Origin: Halobacteriales archaeon SW_8_68_21
Lineage (GTDB): Archaea > Halobacteriota > Halobacteria > Halobacteriales > Haloferacaceae
Assembly: GCA_003023405.1 (NCBI GenBank)
Contig: PXST01000002.1
Coordinates: forward strand, 12,108 to 76,107
Direction of reading: 5' to 3'
DNA: 64,000 bases
The notes below the pieces were generated by a model. It searched no databases and was not told the origin of the DNA. It was given only the letters and a program-made list of their open reading frames with translations. Positions 51,091-59,789 of this stretch are shown piece after piece (the stretch's first letter is position 1; the number at the start of each line of letters is the position of its first letter). Position numbers and translations under genes: made by a program.

Positions 51091-51801
51091 TCAGAACTCG
51101 TCTAACGCCGACTGCTCGGCGGCCGCCAGCGCGTCCTCGCAGGTGGCCCACGACTCGCGCGCACAGTCCGGCAGCGTCTCGTGGTCGCCGACGTACGCGG
51201 CGATGAACGACCGGGTGGCCGGGTCGCTCGGGTAGCCGCTGCCGATGTCGTCGTACTCGGGGTACGTGGCGTCGACGGCCACCATCGCGGCGTCGCGGGT
51301 CACCTTGGCGACGACGCTCGCGGCACCGACGAGCGGGTCGTTCTCGTCAGCCCCGTGTGCGGCAGTCACGTCGACCGAGGGAACGGAATCACCGTCCTCC
51401 GGTCGTTCTCCGTTCTCGCCCTCCGCGACGAACTCGCGGAGCCGCCGCGCGAACCGCTCCTCGCTGGTGTCGCCCGCGTCGGCGACGACGCGGACCGGCT
51501 CGGCGACCCCGGCGGGGCGGTCGGCGAGCGCCGCCCGGACCGCCCGCGCCTGTCCGCGGACGGTGAGCGTGTTCATGTCGGTGTCTGGACGGTCGATCTC
51601 GGCCGGCTCGACGCGGGCGACGCCGACGGCGACATCGGGGTCCTCCCCGAGGGCCGCCGCCATCGACTCGCGTCTCGCCGGGGCGATCCGCTTTGAGTCG
51701 TCCACGTCGCCTGGGAGGCCCGCGGGGTCAGCGATCACCGCGGCCGCGACCATCGGTCCGAGCGCGGGTCCCTTGCCGGCTTCGTCGACGCCGAGGTACA
51801 C
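51091..51801 (-). CDS. rnhB: Ribonuclease HII
   Basis: This enzyme removes ribonucleotides and RNA from RNA/DNA hybrids. The 236-aa protein opens with MYLGVDEAGKGPALGPMVAA, containing the catalytic Asp-Glu pair of the DEAGxG motif. DDSKRIAPARRE, MNTLTVRGQARAV, ENDPLVGAASVVAKVTRD and YPEYDDIGSGYPSDPATRSF are family blocks with the other active-site acids. A Lys replaces the usual Arg in DEAGRG, common in archaea. It is convergent with the transporter gene and 53 bp from the S8e gene on the same strand. Confidence 0.9.
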   Translation of the reverse strand: MYLGVDEAGKGPALGPMVAAAVIADPAGLPGDVDDSKRIAPARRESMAAALGEDPDVAVGVARVEPAEIDRPDTDMNTLTVRGQARAVRAALADRPAGVAEPVRVVADAGDTSEERFARRLREFVAEGENGERPEDGDSVPSVDVTAAHGADENDPLVGAASVVAKVTRDAAMVAVDATYPEYDDIGSGYPSDPATRSFIAAYVGDHETLPDCARESWATCEDALAAAEQSALDEF

Positions 51802-51854
51802 GTGTCGGTAATGGTACGGCGGGGAGAAATACCTTCAGAAAGGCGGACGCGAAC

Positions 51855-52226
51855 TCAGTCGAGCAGGACGGCGCTGACCTGACCGGTCTGGCCGGGTCGC
51901 GAGGTGACGCGCGCGCGGCCGGCGGACGTCTCGATGACCGCACCCTTTGTGACGATGTTCCGGCGGGCGTAGTTGACGTTCGCGGGGTTGTCGACGACGT
52001 TCTCGACCTCGGCCTCGGTGACCTCGCCGCCGTCGGCGACCTGCGCGACGTTCGTCGAGAGCGCGCGGACCTTCTCGTCCGTGCCGCGGGCGTCGATGTA
52101 CTGGAGGCGCGTCTCGTCGACCGTCGTCTCGGCCGGCTCGCGGCCGAGCTGGTGGCGCTTCTTGTTCGAGGCGTGCTTGAGTCGGCCGCCGGTGCGCTTG
52201 CGCGTGGAGCGTCCCTGGTCTTTCAT
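51855..52226 (-). CDS. rps8e: 30S ribosomal protein S8e
   Basis: This 123-aa archaeal/eukaryotic-type ribosomal protein reads MKDQGRSTRKRTGGRLKHAS, NKKRHQLGREPAETTV, then RNIVTKGAVIETSAGRARVT and SRPGQTGQVSAVLLD, the classic S8e pattern with a basic N-terminus. The start ATG lies just after AT-containing DNA (CAAGTATTCG on the coding strand), which may be its TATA box. The gene is intact and of usual length. Confidence 0.95.
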   Translation of the reverse strand: MKDQGRSTRKRTGGRLKHASNKKRHQLGREPAETTVDETRLQYIDARGTDEKVRALSTNVAQVADGGEVTEAEVENVVDNPANVNYARRNIVTKGAVIETSAGRARVTSRPGQTGQVSAVLLD

Positions 52227-52310
52227 ACGGATATGAACAGCCAGCGAATACTTGAACCGTTCGACTCGTCCCGGCGTGGCGGCGAAACGCGCCGCGCGCG
52301 AACGGCGGCC

Positions 52311-53948
52311 TCAGGCGAACGCGCGCTCGAACGCCCGGACGCTCTCGTCGGTGCCGGCGACGACGAGCTCGTCGCCCCGCTCGATCTGGGTCTCCGGCCC
52401 GATGTCGGTGACGAATTTGTCGTCCCGTTCGATAGCGATGGCGGTACAGCCGGTCCGCTCGCGGACGTTCGCCTCGCCGATCGTCCGGCCGACCAGCGTC
52501 GGCGTCTCGCTCCTGACGATCTCGACGTGGGTGTCTAAGGAGAGCACGTCCCGGTCCGTGAGGACGGCCGACGCCGACATCCGGGCGGTCACGAGCAAGA
52601 GGGAGAGGACGTAGTCCGCGCCGGCGCGGTGCATCTTCGGAACGCTCTCGGGGTCCGCGACCCGCGCCAGTATCTCTACGTTCGGGGCGAGGTCGCGGAC
52701 CACGAGGGTTGCGAACTCGGTGGTCGCGTCGTCCGGGAGCGCGAGGACGACGGTCTGGGCGTCGGCGACGCCGGCCGCCCGCAGCGTCTCCGGGTCGGTC
52801 GCGTCGCCGACGATGTCGACAGCCTCGCCGTCCTCCCGGTCGATGACGGTGACGGGGAGGTCGGCGGCCCCGAGCGCGTCCGCGACCGTCTTCCCGACCC
52901 GTCCGTGGCCGACGACGACCGTCTCGCCAGCGCCGAACCGCCGCGACGCGGAGTTGGTCAGATCGACGAGCCGCTCCACCTGTCCCTTGGTCCCCGAGAC
53001 GAGCAGGACGGTACCGGCCGACAGCGTCGCGTCCGGCGGCGGTGCCGCCTCGAACGCCCCGCTGAACCACGCACCGATCACGTCGACCCCGGTCCGCTCG
53101 CCGATCCGGCTCCCGGCGAGCGTCGACCCGGCGAGGCCGCTCCCGTGGTGGACCGAGACCTCCGCGATCCGCAGCGACTCGCCGATCGCGACCGCCTCGT
53201 CGAGGTCGGTCCGCACGGCCGTCGTCACCTTCGAGGCGAGGCGCTCGCCCAGCAGCGACCGCGGGGAAAGCACCTCGTCGGCCCCGGCGAGCCGGTGGTA
53301 CCGCTCGCGGCCGGGGTCTTTGACGACGCTTATGACGCGGACGTCCGTCGACAGCTCCTTCGCGGCGAGGACGATGCTGGCGTCCACGCGGTCGGAGACG
53401 TCGGTGACCAGCGCGCGCGCCGACCCGAGGTGTGCCCCTTCCAGCCCCGCGGTCGTCTCGGGGTCGGCGCGGATCACCCTGTGGCCGGCCTCGTACAGCG
53501 CCAGCGCGCGGTCGGGATCCGGCTCGACGACCACGTACGGGACGCCTTCGGACTCGAACTCGTCGAGTAGCGCGTCGGAGCGCGTGGTGTCGGAACGGAC
53601 CACGACGTGCCCCGTCGCGTCGTCCTGAAGCGACCGGGGGGCGGTCGTCGAGAAGACGGACTCGAGGAGCGGAGTGGCGACGACCGGCAGCGCGCCGATG
53701 AGAAGCATCATGCCGACCAGATCCATGACGGCGATGAACGCGTGCATCTCCTGGCTCTGCCAGTCGGCGGCGTCGCCGCCGAAGCCGGTCGTGGTGAACA
53801 TCTCGATCGCGAACTGGAACGACTCGGTCAGCGTGCGCGGGTCGCTCTCGAACACGCGCATCCCCCACCGGTAGGTGAACGCGGTGAACGCGAGTACGAC
53901 ACCGAGGAACGCGACGTACGACACCACGCGACGCTTCCACGAGTCCAT
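52311..53948 (-). CDS. Potassium channel with tandem RCK (TrkA-N/TrkA-C) domains
   Basis: This 545-aa protein has an N-terminal membrane part with two spans around a pore loop (SFQFAIEMFTTTGFGGDAAD; selectivity filter TTTGFGG in place of TVGYG). Two cytoplasmic RCK units follow: a degenerate Rossmann domain (HVVVRSDTTRSDALLDEFES) with TrkA-C-like end, then a good one (TVVVGHGRVGKTVADALGAA, GxGxxG) and a final TrkA-C (EIVRSETPTLVGRTIGEANV). It likely gates K+ by NAD(H) or ligand binding. ATG 53948 starts MDSWKRRVVSYVAF; eight extra in-frame residues upstream are possible. Confidence 0.85.
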   Translation of the reverse strand: MDSWKRRVVSYVAFLGVVLAFTAFTYRWGMRVFESDPRTLTESFQFAIEMFTTTGFGGDAADWQSQEMHAFIAVMDLVGMMLLIGALPVVATPLLESVFSTTAPRSLQDDATGHVVVRSDTTRSDALLDEFESEGVPYVVVEPDPDRALALYEAGHRVIRADPETTAGLEGAHLGSARALVTDVSDRVDASIVLAAKELSTDVRVISVVKDPGRERYHRLAGADEVLSPRSLLGERLASKVTTAVRTDLDEAVAIGESLRIAEVSVHHGSGLAGSTLAGSRIGERTGVDVIGAWFSGAFEAAPPPDATLSAGTVLLVSGTKGQVERLVDLTNSASRRFGAGETVVVGHGRVGKTVADALGAADLPVTVIDREDGEAVDIVGDATDPETLRAAGVADAQTVVLALPDDATTEFATLVVRDLAPNVEILARVADPESVPKMHRAGADYVLSLLLVTARMSASAVLTDRDVLSLDTHVEIVRSETPTLVGRTIGEANVRERTGCTAIAIERDDKFVTDIGPETQIERGDELVVAGTDESVRAFERAFA

Positions 53949-54086
53949 CGATACGCCATACGGCGGCACCACACAAAAGCGGGCGGCATCGCGGCCGTCC
54001 GCCGACGCCGGGCAGCGACGGGGGGCGCAGCGGCCGTCGTCGGACGATGTTCGATCCTTTAAGTTCGGAGGGGCGAACCGTCAGGC

Positions 54087-54485
54087 ATGGTGCGGGATCC
54101 GTCGCAAGGCCCGGAGCCGCCGTCGGTCGACGAGGTGCTCGACGCGCTGGCCGACGACGCGGCCCGTCGGATCGTCGCGGCGCTCACCGAGCCGAAGACC
54201 GCGAGCGAGCTCTCCGAGGAGTGTGACATTCCCCTGTCGACGACCTACCGGAAGTTAGAGAAGCTCACCGACGCCTCCCTGCTGGCGGAGTCGACCGACA
54301 TCCGGCGGGATGGACAACACACGACGCGGTACTCGGTTTCGTTCGACGCCGTCGCCGTCTCCGTCGACGACGGCGCGGAGAACGCCGAGGACCGTCGCGA
54401 GTTCGACGTGGAGTTCTCTCGGCCCGAGCGGACCCGAGACGAGCGACTGGCCGACCTGTGGTCTGAGCTACGAGAGGAAACATGA
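54087..54485 (+). CDS. ArsR-type winged-helix regulator
   Basis: This 132-aa DNA-binding protein has a winged helix at residues ~14-75 (VDEVLDALADDAARRIVAAL, ASELSEECDIPLSTTYRKLE). The acidic C-terminus likely dimerises. CTTTAAG sits about 30 nt before the start, fitting a leaderless promoter. The stop overlaps the ATG of a four-span membrane protein by 4 bp, a pairing (regulator plus DUF7521-like membrane protein) common in haloarchaea. The signal it senses is unknown. Confidence 0.82.
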   Translation: MVRDPSQGPEPPSVDEVLDALADDAARRIVAALTEPKTASELSEECDIPLSTTYRKLEKLTDASLLAESTDIRRDGQHTTRYSVSFDAVAVSVDDGAENAEDRREFDVEFSRPERTRDERLADLWSELREET

Positions 54486-54760
54486 ACCCGTATATCAACC
54501 TGACGATCATCGCCGCAAAGACCGCCATCTTGGTGCTCGGTGGCAGCATCACCTACTACGCGCTCCGCGCGTACGACCGGACTGGAGACCGGTCGCTGCG
54601 GGAACTCGGCATCGGATTCGGCGTCGTCACCGTCGGGGCGCTGCTGGGCGGCGTCTCTCACCAGATCATCGGGGCCGGCCTCACGGTGGGGATCGCGATC
54701 GACGGCCTCCTCACGGCCGTCGGCTTCGCCGTCATCGTCTACTCGCTGTACTTGGAGTGA
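54482..54760 (+). CDS. DUF7521-type small membrane protein
   Basis: This 92-aa protein has three hydrophobic segments: INLTIIAAKTAILVLGGSIT, ELGIGFGVVTVGALLGGVSH and GIAIDGLLTAVGFAVIVYSL. It is translationally coupled (ATGA) to the upstream ArsR-type regulator, which may be controlled by it or may control it. The family is known only as a conserved haloarchaeal membrane protein. No catalytic residues are evident. Confidence 0.75.
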   Translation: MNPYINLTIIAAKTAILVLGGSITYYALRAYDRTGDRSLRELGIGFGVVTVGALLGGVSHQIIGAGLTVGIAIDGLLTAVGFAVIVYSLYLE

Positions 54761-54779
54761 CGCCCGGTTCGCGGAAGGG

Positions 54780-54842
54780 GCGGACGGCGCTCGGGAACGC
54801 GCGGACGGCGCTCGGGGACGCGCGGACGGCGCTCGACGACCC
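54780..54842. repeat. Three 21-bp tandem repeats
   Basis: The unit GCGGACGGCGCTCGGGAACGC repeats three times with few changes (54780-54800, 54801-54821, 54822-54842) between the membrane protein gene and the next regulator gene. It is non-coding in any credible frame. Confidence 0.7.
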
Positions 54843-54901
54843 GCAGCGTCGACGCGCGACGAACGGTAGCCTTTTGCGGCGCTCGGTCCTCAACTCGCGG
54901 T

Positions 54902-55603
54902 ATGAGCGACGCACGAGAAGAGCTCTCCCGCCGGATCGCCGGCGAGATAACGCTCAGCGACGACCCGGGGGCGACCCTCCGGAAGTGGCGGACCGATTTC
55001 GACGTCTCGCAGACGGAGCTGGCCGACCAGCTCGGCGTCTCCTCGTCGGTCGTCTCCGACTACGAGAGTGGTCGCCGCGAGAGTCCGGGGATCGGGGTCG
55101 TGCGTCGGACCGTTGACGGGCTTCTCGACATCGACGAGCGTCGGGGCGGCGGGCGGCTCCGCCAGCACGCCAGGGTGCTCTCGGCCGGGTTCGAGAGCGA
55201 CATCGTCCACGACCTCCGTGAGTACTCGACGGCGGTCCCGTTAGAGGAGTTCTACGAGGCGATGGACGCGACGGAGATCGTCCGCGGCGAACACGACCAT
55301 GTCAACGGCCACACGGTGATCGACTCGATCCAAGCGATCACGCGGCTGTCGAGCGAGGAGTTCTACCGGCTGTACGGCCAGTCGACGAACCGCGCGCTCG
55401 TGTTCACGCAGGTGACCCGCGGGGAGTCCCCGCTCGTCGCGCTGCGAGTCGTGAGTCCGACGCCGAACGCGGTCGTGCTTCACGGGATCGAGGACGGCGA
55501 CCTGTGGGACCACGCCGCCGACCTCGCCCGCGTCGACGGCGTCTCGCTGGCGACCTCGAACCGCGACCTCGACGACTGCCTCGCGGACCTCCAGACGCTG
55601 TGA
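54902..55603 (+). CDS. XRE-type helix-turn-helix regulator (COG1709-like)
   Basis: This 233-aa transcription regulator has an N-terminal lambda-repressor-like HTH (LRKWRTDFDVSQTELADQLG, VSSSVVSDYESGRRESPG) and a C-terminal domain of unknown ligand (VPLEEFYEAMDATEIVRGEH, STNRALVFTQVTRGESPLVA). Archaeal relatives are grouped as COG1709 in my recollection. The C-terminal domain is beta-rich and may bind a small molecule. CTTTTGCG-type DNA lies ~30 nt upstream; the promoter is not clear. Confidence 0.78.
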   Translation: MSDAREELSRRIAGEITLSDDPGATLRKWRTDFDVSQTELADQLGVSSSVVSDYESGRRESPGIGVVRRTVDGLLDIDERRGGGRLRQHARVLSAGFESDIVHDLREYSTAVPLEEFYEAMDATEIVRGEHDHVNGHTVIDSIQAITRLSSEEFYRLYGQSTNRALVFTQVTRGESPLVALRVVSPTPNAVVLHGIEDGDLWDHAADLARVDGVSLATSNRDLDDCLADLQTL

Positions 55604-55706
55604 GGACGGCGAGTCCGTCGGCGTCGTCCGTGCCGACGACTTCGGTCCCGTCCGGTCCGACTGCCGAACCGCGGACCTGAAACCGCGGGCGACCGTTGGA
55701 CCGGGT

Positions 55707-56255
55707 ATGAGCGACGACTACGCCGAGCGCCTCCGCGCGAACCGCCGGGAGAAAGACGAGTTCTTCGCCGAACACCAGCAGTCGCCGATCCCGCCGGAGC
55801 AGCGCGACGAGTTCGGCGGACTCGACTACTTCGAGCCGGATCCCACCTACCGCATGGAGGCGACCGTCACCGTCCACGACGAGCCGGAGCCGGTCGAGAT
55901 GGAGACGACCGCGAGCAACCCGGTCCGGTACCTCCGAGTCGTCACCTTCGCGTTCGAGGTCGGCGGCGAGGAACACACGCTCGCGGGCTACCGACAGGAG
56001 GGGGACGACGGGCCGGTCTTCGTCCCCTTCCGCGACAAGACGACGGGCCAACAGACCTACCGGCAAGGCCGGTACATGGAGCTTACGCCCGAGCGAGACC
56101 TCGACGACGGCAACACCGTCGTCGTCGTCGACTTCAACCTCGCGTACAGCCCCTTCTGTGCCTACAACGAAACGTTCTCCTGTCCGCTCCCGCCGGAGGA
56201 AAACTGGCTGGAGACCGTGATCCCCGCGGGCGAGCGGACGCCGGACCTCGGCTGA
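55707..56255 (+). CDS. DUF1684 family protein
   Basis: This 182-aa soluble protein begins AERLRANRREKDEFFAEHQQ, contains YFEPDPTYRMEATVTV and ends with the diagnostic DUF1684 stretch DKTTGQQTYRQGRYMELTPE, VVVDFNLAYSPFCAYNETFS, CPLPPEENWL. The conserved NPxCAYN-like segment is the family hallmark. There is no signal peptide. The function of the family is not established. The gene stands alone between a regulator and dpsA. Confidence 0.85.
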   Translation: MSDDYAERLRANRREKDEFFAEHQQSPIPPEQRDEFGGLDYFEPDPTYRMEATVTVHDEPEPVEMETTASNPVRYLRVVTFAFEVGGEEHTLAGYRQEGDDGPVFVPFRDKTTGQQTYRQGRYMELTPERDLDDGNTVVVVDFNLAYSPFCAYNETFSCPLPPEENWLETVIPAGERTPDLG

Positions 56256-56346
56256 TCGCGAGCCGAACGGCTCCGTACGGTCGAAACGGATCGGTCGGAA
56301 AAATCGGGGTCAGCGTTCGGGTCGTTGCCGGCCCGCCGCGGTCGGT

Positions 56347-56895
56347 CTATTCGAGCGTCTCGCTCGTGACGAGCGTGTCGTCTTCGAGGTAGTGTTCGAT
56401 GTGGTGACCGTGTTCCTCGACGGTTTCGAGGATCTCGCGGAGCTGTTCCTCGGTGGTGTAGTCGCCGAGGTTGTTAGCGAGCTGGATGTGCTCGCGGAGC
56501 TGCTCGGTGATGTCGCCGAAGATTTCGAGGTCGTGTTCCAGCGATGTGCGGATGTCGTAGGCGTCGGCGTCTTCGGAGGTCACGGGCGCGTGCTCCTCGT
56601 AGTTCGCGCCGCCGGAGAGGGGCACGCCGCCGAGCGCCTGCGCGCGCTCTGCGAGCACGTCAGCGTCCTCTTCGAGGTCGACCGCGACCTCGCCGAGGTA
56701 CTCGTGGATGCCGAGGAACTCAGCGCCCTCGACGAGCCAGTGGTGCTTTTTGATCTGGTGGTAGAGGACGTACGTCGCGGCCAGATCGTTGTTGAGCGCG
56801 TCGACGAGCTGTTCGGCCTTCTCCTCGGGGACGCGGAGCGCTTCGCTCTCGTGAACGTCGCCGTACCGTTGTCGGGCCTGCTTTTGGGTACTCAT
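56347..56895 (-). CDS. dpsA: DNA-protecting ferritin-like protein DpsA
   Basis: This 182-aa haloarchaeal DpsA stores iron and protects DNA under oxidative stress as a dodecamer. The four-helix bundle carries the inter-subunit ferroxidase ligands in HHWLVEGAEFLGIHEYLGEV and DLEEDADVLAERAQALGG. Further helices (SLEHDLEIFGDITEQLREHI, EILETVEEHGHHIEHYLEDD) complete the bundle. The upstream region (56896-56975) is unusually AT-rich and contains GTAG/CTAC-type inverted repeats that could bind an iron regulator. Confidence 0.92.
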   Translation of the reverse strand: MSTQKQARQRYGDVHESEALRVPEEKAEQLVDALNNDLAATYVLYHQIKKHHWLVEGAEFLGIHEYLGEVAVDLEEDADVLAERAQALGGVPLSGGANYEEHAPVTSEDADAYDIRTSLEHDLEIFGDITEQLREHIQLANNLGDYTTEEQLREILETVEEHGHHIEHYLEDDTLVTSETLE

Positions 56896-56975
56896 TTCGC
56901 TTGTGTATAGGCGCGCGACCCACTTAACGGTTACTACGGTAGAAACTACTCTTTCGTTATTAACAAAATTATTTT

Positions 56976-57788
56976 CTACGCGCCGTCCACGGCCCCGACG
57001 AGGTCCCGCTGTGTGGCGAGCGTGTCGCGGTTGAGCGTCGCGGTCAGCGTCGTCGGCTCCCGGTCTAGTTCATCCGCGACCGCCCCGTCGGGCCGCGCGA
57101 TGAGGGAGTTGCCGGCGTACGCGGCTTCGGCGGCTTCCCGGCGACCGCCCGCGGTCCCGGTCCGGCCGGCACCGACGACCCACCTGACGCCGTCGAGCGC
57201 GCGGTCGCGGCACAGGAGCCGCCAGTTCGCGGCGTGGTCCGCGGGCCACGCTCCGACGACGACCAGCGCATCGACCGCGCGCTCGGCGAACCACGCGCTC
57301 TCCGCGACGAAGTTGAGGTCGTAACAGGTCAACAGGCCGGTCGGGCCGGCGGCCGTCTCGACGACGACGCGGTCGTCCCCCGGCTCGACCCACTCGCCTT
57401 CTTCGTCCCACAGGTGTCGCTTGCGGTAGACGGAGGCCGCCCCGCGGTCGTCGGTCGGGGACCGGTCCGGGGGCGGGACGTGCGCGGTCGCGTTGTACGC
57501 GGTTCCTCCCTCCCGTTCCGCGTACCCCGCTATCACGGCCGCGTCGGCCGCTTCGGCGACGGTTTCGAGTCGTCTGTGCGCCTCGTCCCGCCGGAGCGCG
57601 GCCGCCTTGAGGCGCTCGTCGGCCGCGAATCCCGTGAGCGCGTACTCGGGGAAGACGACGAGGTCGACGGCCGGAGAGAGAGCGGCGGCGCGGCTCTGGA
57701 TCCGGTCGACGTTCGCTTCGACGTCGAGGTCGTCGACGGATATCTGCGGGACGGCGACGGTCGGGTCATCGGGTGATCGGTCGCTCAC
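56976..57788 (-). CDS. Carbon-nitrogen hydrolase (nitrilase superfamily)
   Basis: This 270-aa amidase-type enzyme has the Glu-Lys-Cys triad in VVFPEYALTGF (Glu), SVYRKRHLW (Lys) and GLLTCYDLNFVAESAWFA (Cys). The start is GTG 57788 (SDRSPDDPTVAVPQISVDDL). Upstream of this GTG the same frame stays open but runs through 22-bp tandem repeats and is not coding. The substrate is unknown; cleavage of a small amide or carbamoyl compound is likely. It is divergent from the 57954 gene, with the repeat array in the shared promoter region. Confidence 0.82.
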   Translation of the reverse strand: MSDRSPDDPTVAVPQISVDDLDVEANVDRIQSRAAALSPAVDLVVFPEYALTGFAADERLKAAALRRDEAHRRLETVAEAADAAVIAGYAEREGGTAYNATAHVPPPDRSPTDDRGAASVYRKRHLWDEEGEWVEPGDDRVVVETAAGPTGLLTCYDLNFVAESAWFAERAVDALVVVGAWPADHAANWRLLCRDRALDGVRWVVGAGRTGTAGGRREAAEAAYAGNSLIARPDGAVADELDREPTTLTATLNRDTLATQRDLVGAVDGA

Positions 57789-57806
57789 GTCGACCCCTTC
57801 AGCGCG

Positions 57807-57894
57807 GCGACCGATAACGTCCGGGGCGGCGACCGGTGACGTTCGAGTCGGCGACCGATGACGTTCGAGTCGGCGACCAGTGGCGTTCGAGTCA
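57807..57894. repeat. Four 22-bp tandem repeats between divergent genes
   Basis: The unit GCGACCGATGACGTTCGAGT, followed by CG, repeats at 57807, 57829, 57851 and 57873 with 2-6 changes per copy, and a partial fifth begins at 57895. The array fills the space between the nitrilase start (57788) and the divergent gene start (57954). The 22-bp period is about two turns of the DNA helix. Confidence 0.75.
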
Positions 57895-57953
57895 GCGACC
57901 CCGACCGCGCCGCGGCCGCAAGGACGATATCGACGGGGAACCGACCGGCGGGT

Positions 57954-58499
57954 ATGACATTCGGCGACCTGTTCGACCGCGCGACGGCGGTCGGCGGCGA
58001 CATCGACGCGGCGGACGTGCGACGCGCGCTCAACGAGGTGCGGTCGGCACCGACCCCGGACGACGAGGGCGACGGCGGCGACGAGGGCGACGTCGGGAGT
58101 GCGGTCGACGACGGGGCGGTCTCCGATCCCCTCGATCCGAGTCCGGCCCGCGTCGTCGCTGACGCCGACGCGCTCGCCGTGGACCTCCTCGTCGGCGGGG
58201 CCGCCCGCGACGCCGTCGATGTCCTCCGGTCGCACGCGTGGACGACGCTCGTCGCCAGCGACGGGCTACTCGACGACGCAGAGGCGGTGATCGCGTCGTT
58301 GTCGGACCCGGAGCTGGCGGCCGAGTGCGAGGCCCACAACCGCCAACTGTACCGGCGCTACCCGACGGAAATCCTCGACGAGGGTCGACTGGAGGCGGTC
58401 GAGGAGATATTCCACGAGGACATCCAGACCCGGTCCAGGGAGGGCGAGATACTCGAGGGCCGGGACGAACTCCGGGAGTACCTGGCGGTGGTCCGATGA
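57954..58499 (+). CDS. Haloarchaeal PIN-like hypothetical protein (181 aa)
   Basis: This 181-aa acidic protein starts MTFGDLFDRATAVGGDIDAA. The central segment ARVVADADALAVDLLVGGAA, WTTLVASDGLLDDAEAVIAS has the beta-alpha layout and Asp placement (VADADxLAxDLL) of PIN-like domains. The family is, as I recall, a haloarchaeal DUF with this fold. A disordered acidic insert (DDEGDGGDEGDVGSAVDD) precedes it. Nuclease activity is possible but unproven. It precedes mutY by ~60 bp and may share its transcription. Confidence 0.62.
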   Translation: MTFGDLFDRATAVGGDIDAADVRRALNEVRSAPTPDDEGDGGDEGDVGSAVDDGAVSDPLDPSPARVVADADALAVDLLVGGAARDAVDVLRSHAWTTLVASDGLLDDAEAVIASLSDPELAAECEAHNRQLYRRYPTEILDEGRLEAVEEIFHEDIQTRSREGEILEGRDELREYLAVVR

Positions 58500-58558
58500 C
58501 GCCGGTCCGCACCGGCGGCGACCAGCACCGATAAACCGTCGCCGCCCGGACCGGAGGT

Positions 58559-59557
58559 ATGAGCGATTCGGACGGTGCGGCCGCGGACGACGACGCCGAG
58601 ATCGGCTCTGGCGGCGACGCCGAGGCGGACGGCGGCGAGGGCGACGCGCCGGAGCTTCCGGCCGACCTCGGCGCGGTCCGCGACGCGCTCGTCGACTGGT
58701 ACGAGGCCGATCATCGGGAGTTCCCGTGGCGGCGCACGGAGGACCCCTACGAGATCCTCGTCAGCGAGGTGATGAGCCAGCAGACCCAGCTCGACCGTGT
58801 CGTGCCGGCGTGGGAGGACTTCCTCGACGAGTGGCCGACGACCGCGGCCCTCGCGACGGCCGACCGCGCCGACGTGGTCGCCTTCTGGTCGAACCACTCG
58901 CTCGGGTACAACAACCGCGCGAAGTACCTCCACGAGGCGGCGGGGCAAGTCGAGTCCGAGTACGACGGCGCGTTCCCGAGGGACCCCGACGGACTGAGCG
59001 AGCTGATGGGCGTCGGGCCGTACACCGCCAACGCGGTGGCGTCGTTCGCGTTCGACAACGGCGACGCCGTCGTCGACACCAACGTGAAGCGCGTGCTGTA
59101 CCGCGCATTTGCGGAAATCCGTAATACGGACGACCCGCCGCACGAGGAGGTAGCGAACGCCCTCATGCCGGACGGTCGATCCCGCGTCTGGAACAACGCC
59201 ATCATGGAACTGGGGGGCGTGGCCTGTCGGAAAACGCCCCGGTGCGACGAGGAAGGGTGTCCGTGGCGGCAGTGGTGTTACGCCTACGAAACCGGCGACT
59301 TCACCGCGCCGGACGTCCCCGAACAGCCGAGCTTCGAGGGGAGCCGGCGGCAGTTCCGTGGTCGAATCGTTCGTGCTCTTTCGAACCGCGATGAACTCAC
59401 ACTCGATGAACTCGGGCCGAAGATTCGCGTCGACTATTCACCGGACGGGGAACACGGACGAGAGTGGTTAGAGGGACTTCTGGCAGACCTGGCCGGTGAT
59501 GGCCTTCTCGACGTCACAGAATCGGGTGACGAGACGGTAGCGAAGCTGAGTGAGTAA
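58559..59557 (+). CDS. mutY: A/G-specific adenine DNA glycosylase (MutY-type)
   Basis: This base-excision repair enzyme removes A opposite 8-oxoG. The 332-aa protein has a ~35-residue acidic N-terminus, then VDWYEADHREFPWRRTEDPY, ILVSEVMSQQTQLDRVVPAW (catalytic Glu in SEVM), the helix-hairpin-helix GVGPYTANAVASFAF with the following Asp in VVDTNVKR, and an iron-sulfur ligand set CRKTPRCDEEGCPWRQWC (Cx6Cx2Cx5C; the cysteines are at the ends and middle). The NUDIX-like 8-oxoG domain of bacterial MutY is missing; a small winged-helix-like C-terminus (ELTLDELGPKIRVDYS) stands in its place. Confidence 0.88.
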   Translation: MSDSDGAAADDDAEIGSGGDAEADGGEGDAPELPADLGAVRDALVDWYEADHREFPWRRTEDPYEILVSEVMSQQTQLDRVVPAWEDFLDEWPTTAALATADRADVVAFWSNHSLGYNNRAKYLHEAAGQVESEYDGAFPRDPDGLSELMGVGPYTANAVASFAFDNGDAVVDTNVKRVLYRAFAEIRNTDDPPHEEVANALMPDGRSRVWNNAIMELGGVACRKTPRCDEEGCPWRQWCYAYETGDFTAPDVPEQPSFEGSRRQFRGRIVRALSNRDELTLDELGPKIRVDYSPDGEHGREWLEGLLADLAGDGLLDVTESGDETVAKLSE

Positions 59558-59789
59558 TCGGTCCCGTTGTCACGGCCGAAACTGGTTGGATGTAGTGTGT
59601 CTCAACGAGCCTCTGTCACGGTACGCTTGCGAGCCGACGTGAAAGCCCCTGCCCTGACGAAGCGAGCCGTTATAACTCCGGCTCGGATGCCGCTAGCGGC
59701 TATTTATGTGACTTGGGGCCACGACCGGCGACGCGGCCGATCCGACGGCGGAACACAACCGTTAGTTCGCCGGCCGCCACAGGACGCGT

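Noticed and set aside
59558-59789. AT-richer stretch after mutY considered as a small gene or att site
   Set aside because: No open frame with normal codon bias and no repeat of a tRNA end was found; it looks like plain intergenic DNA.
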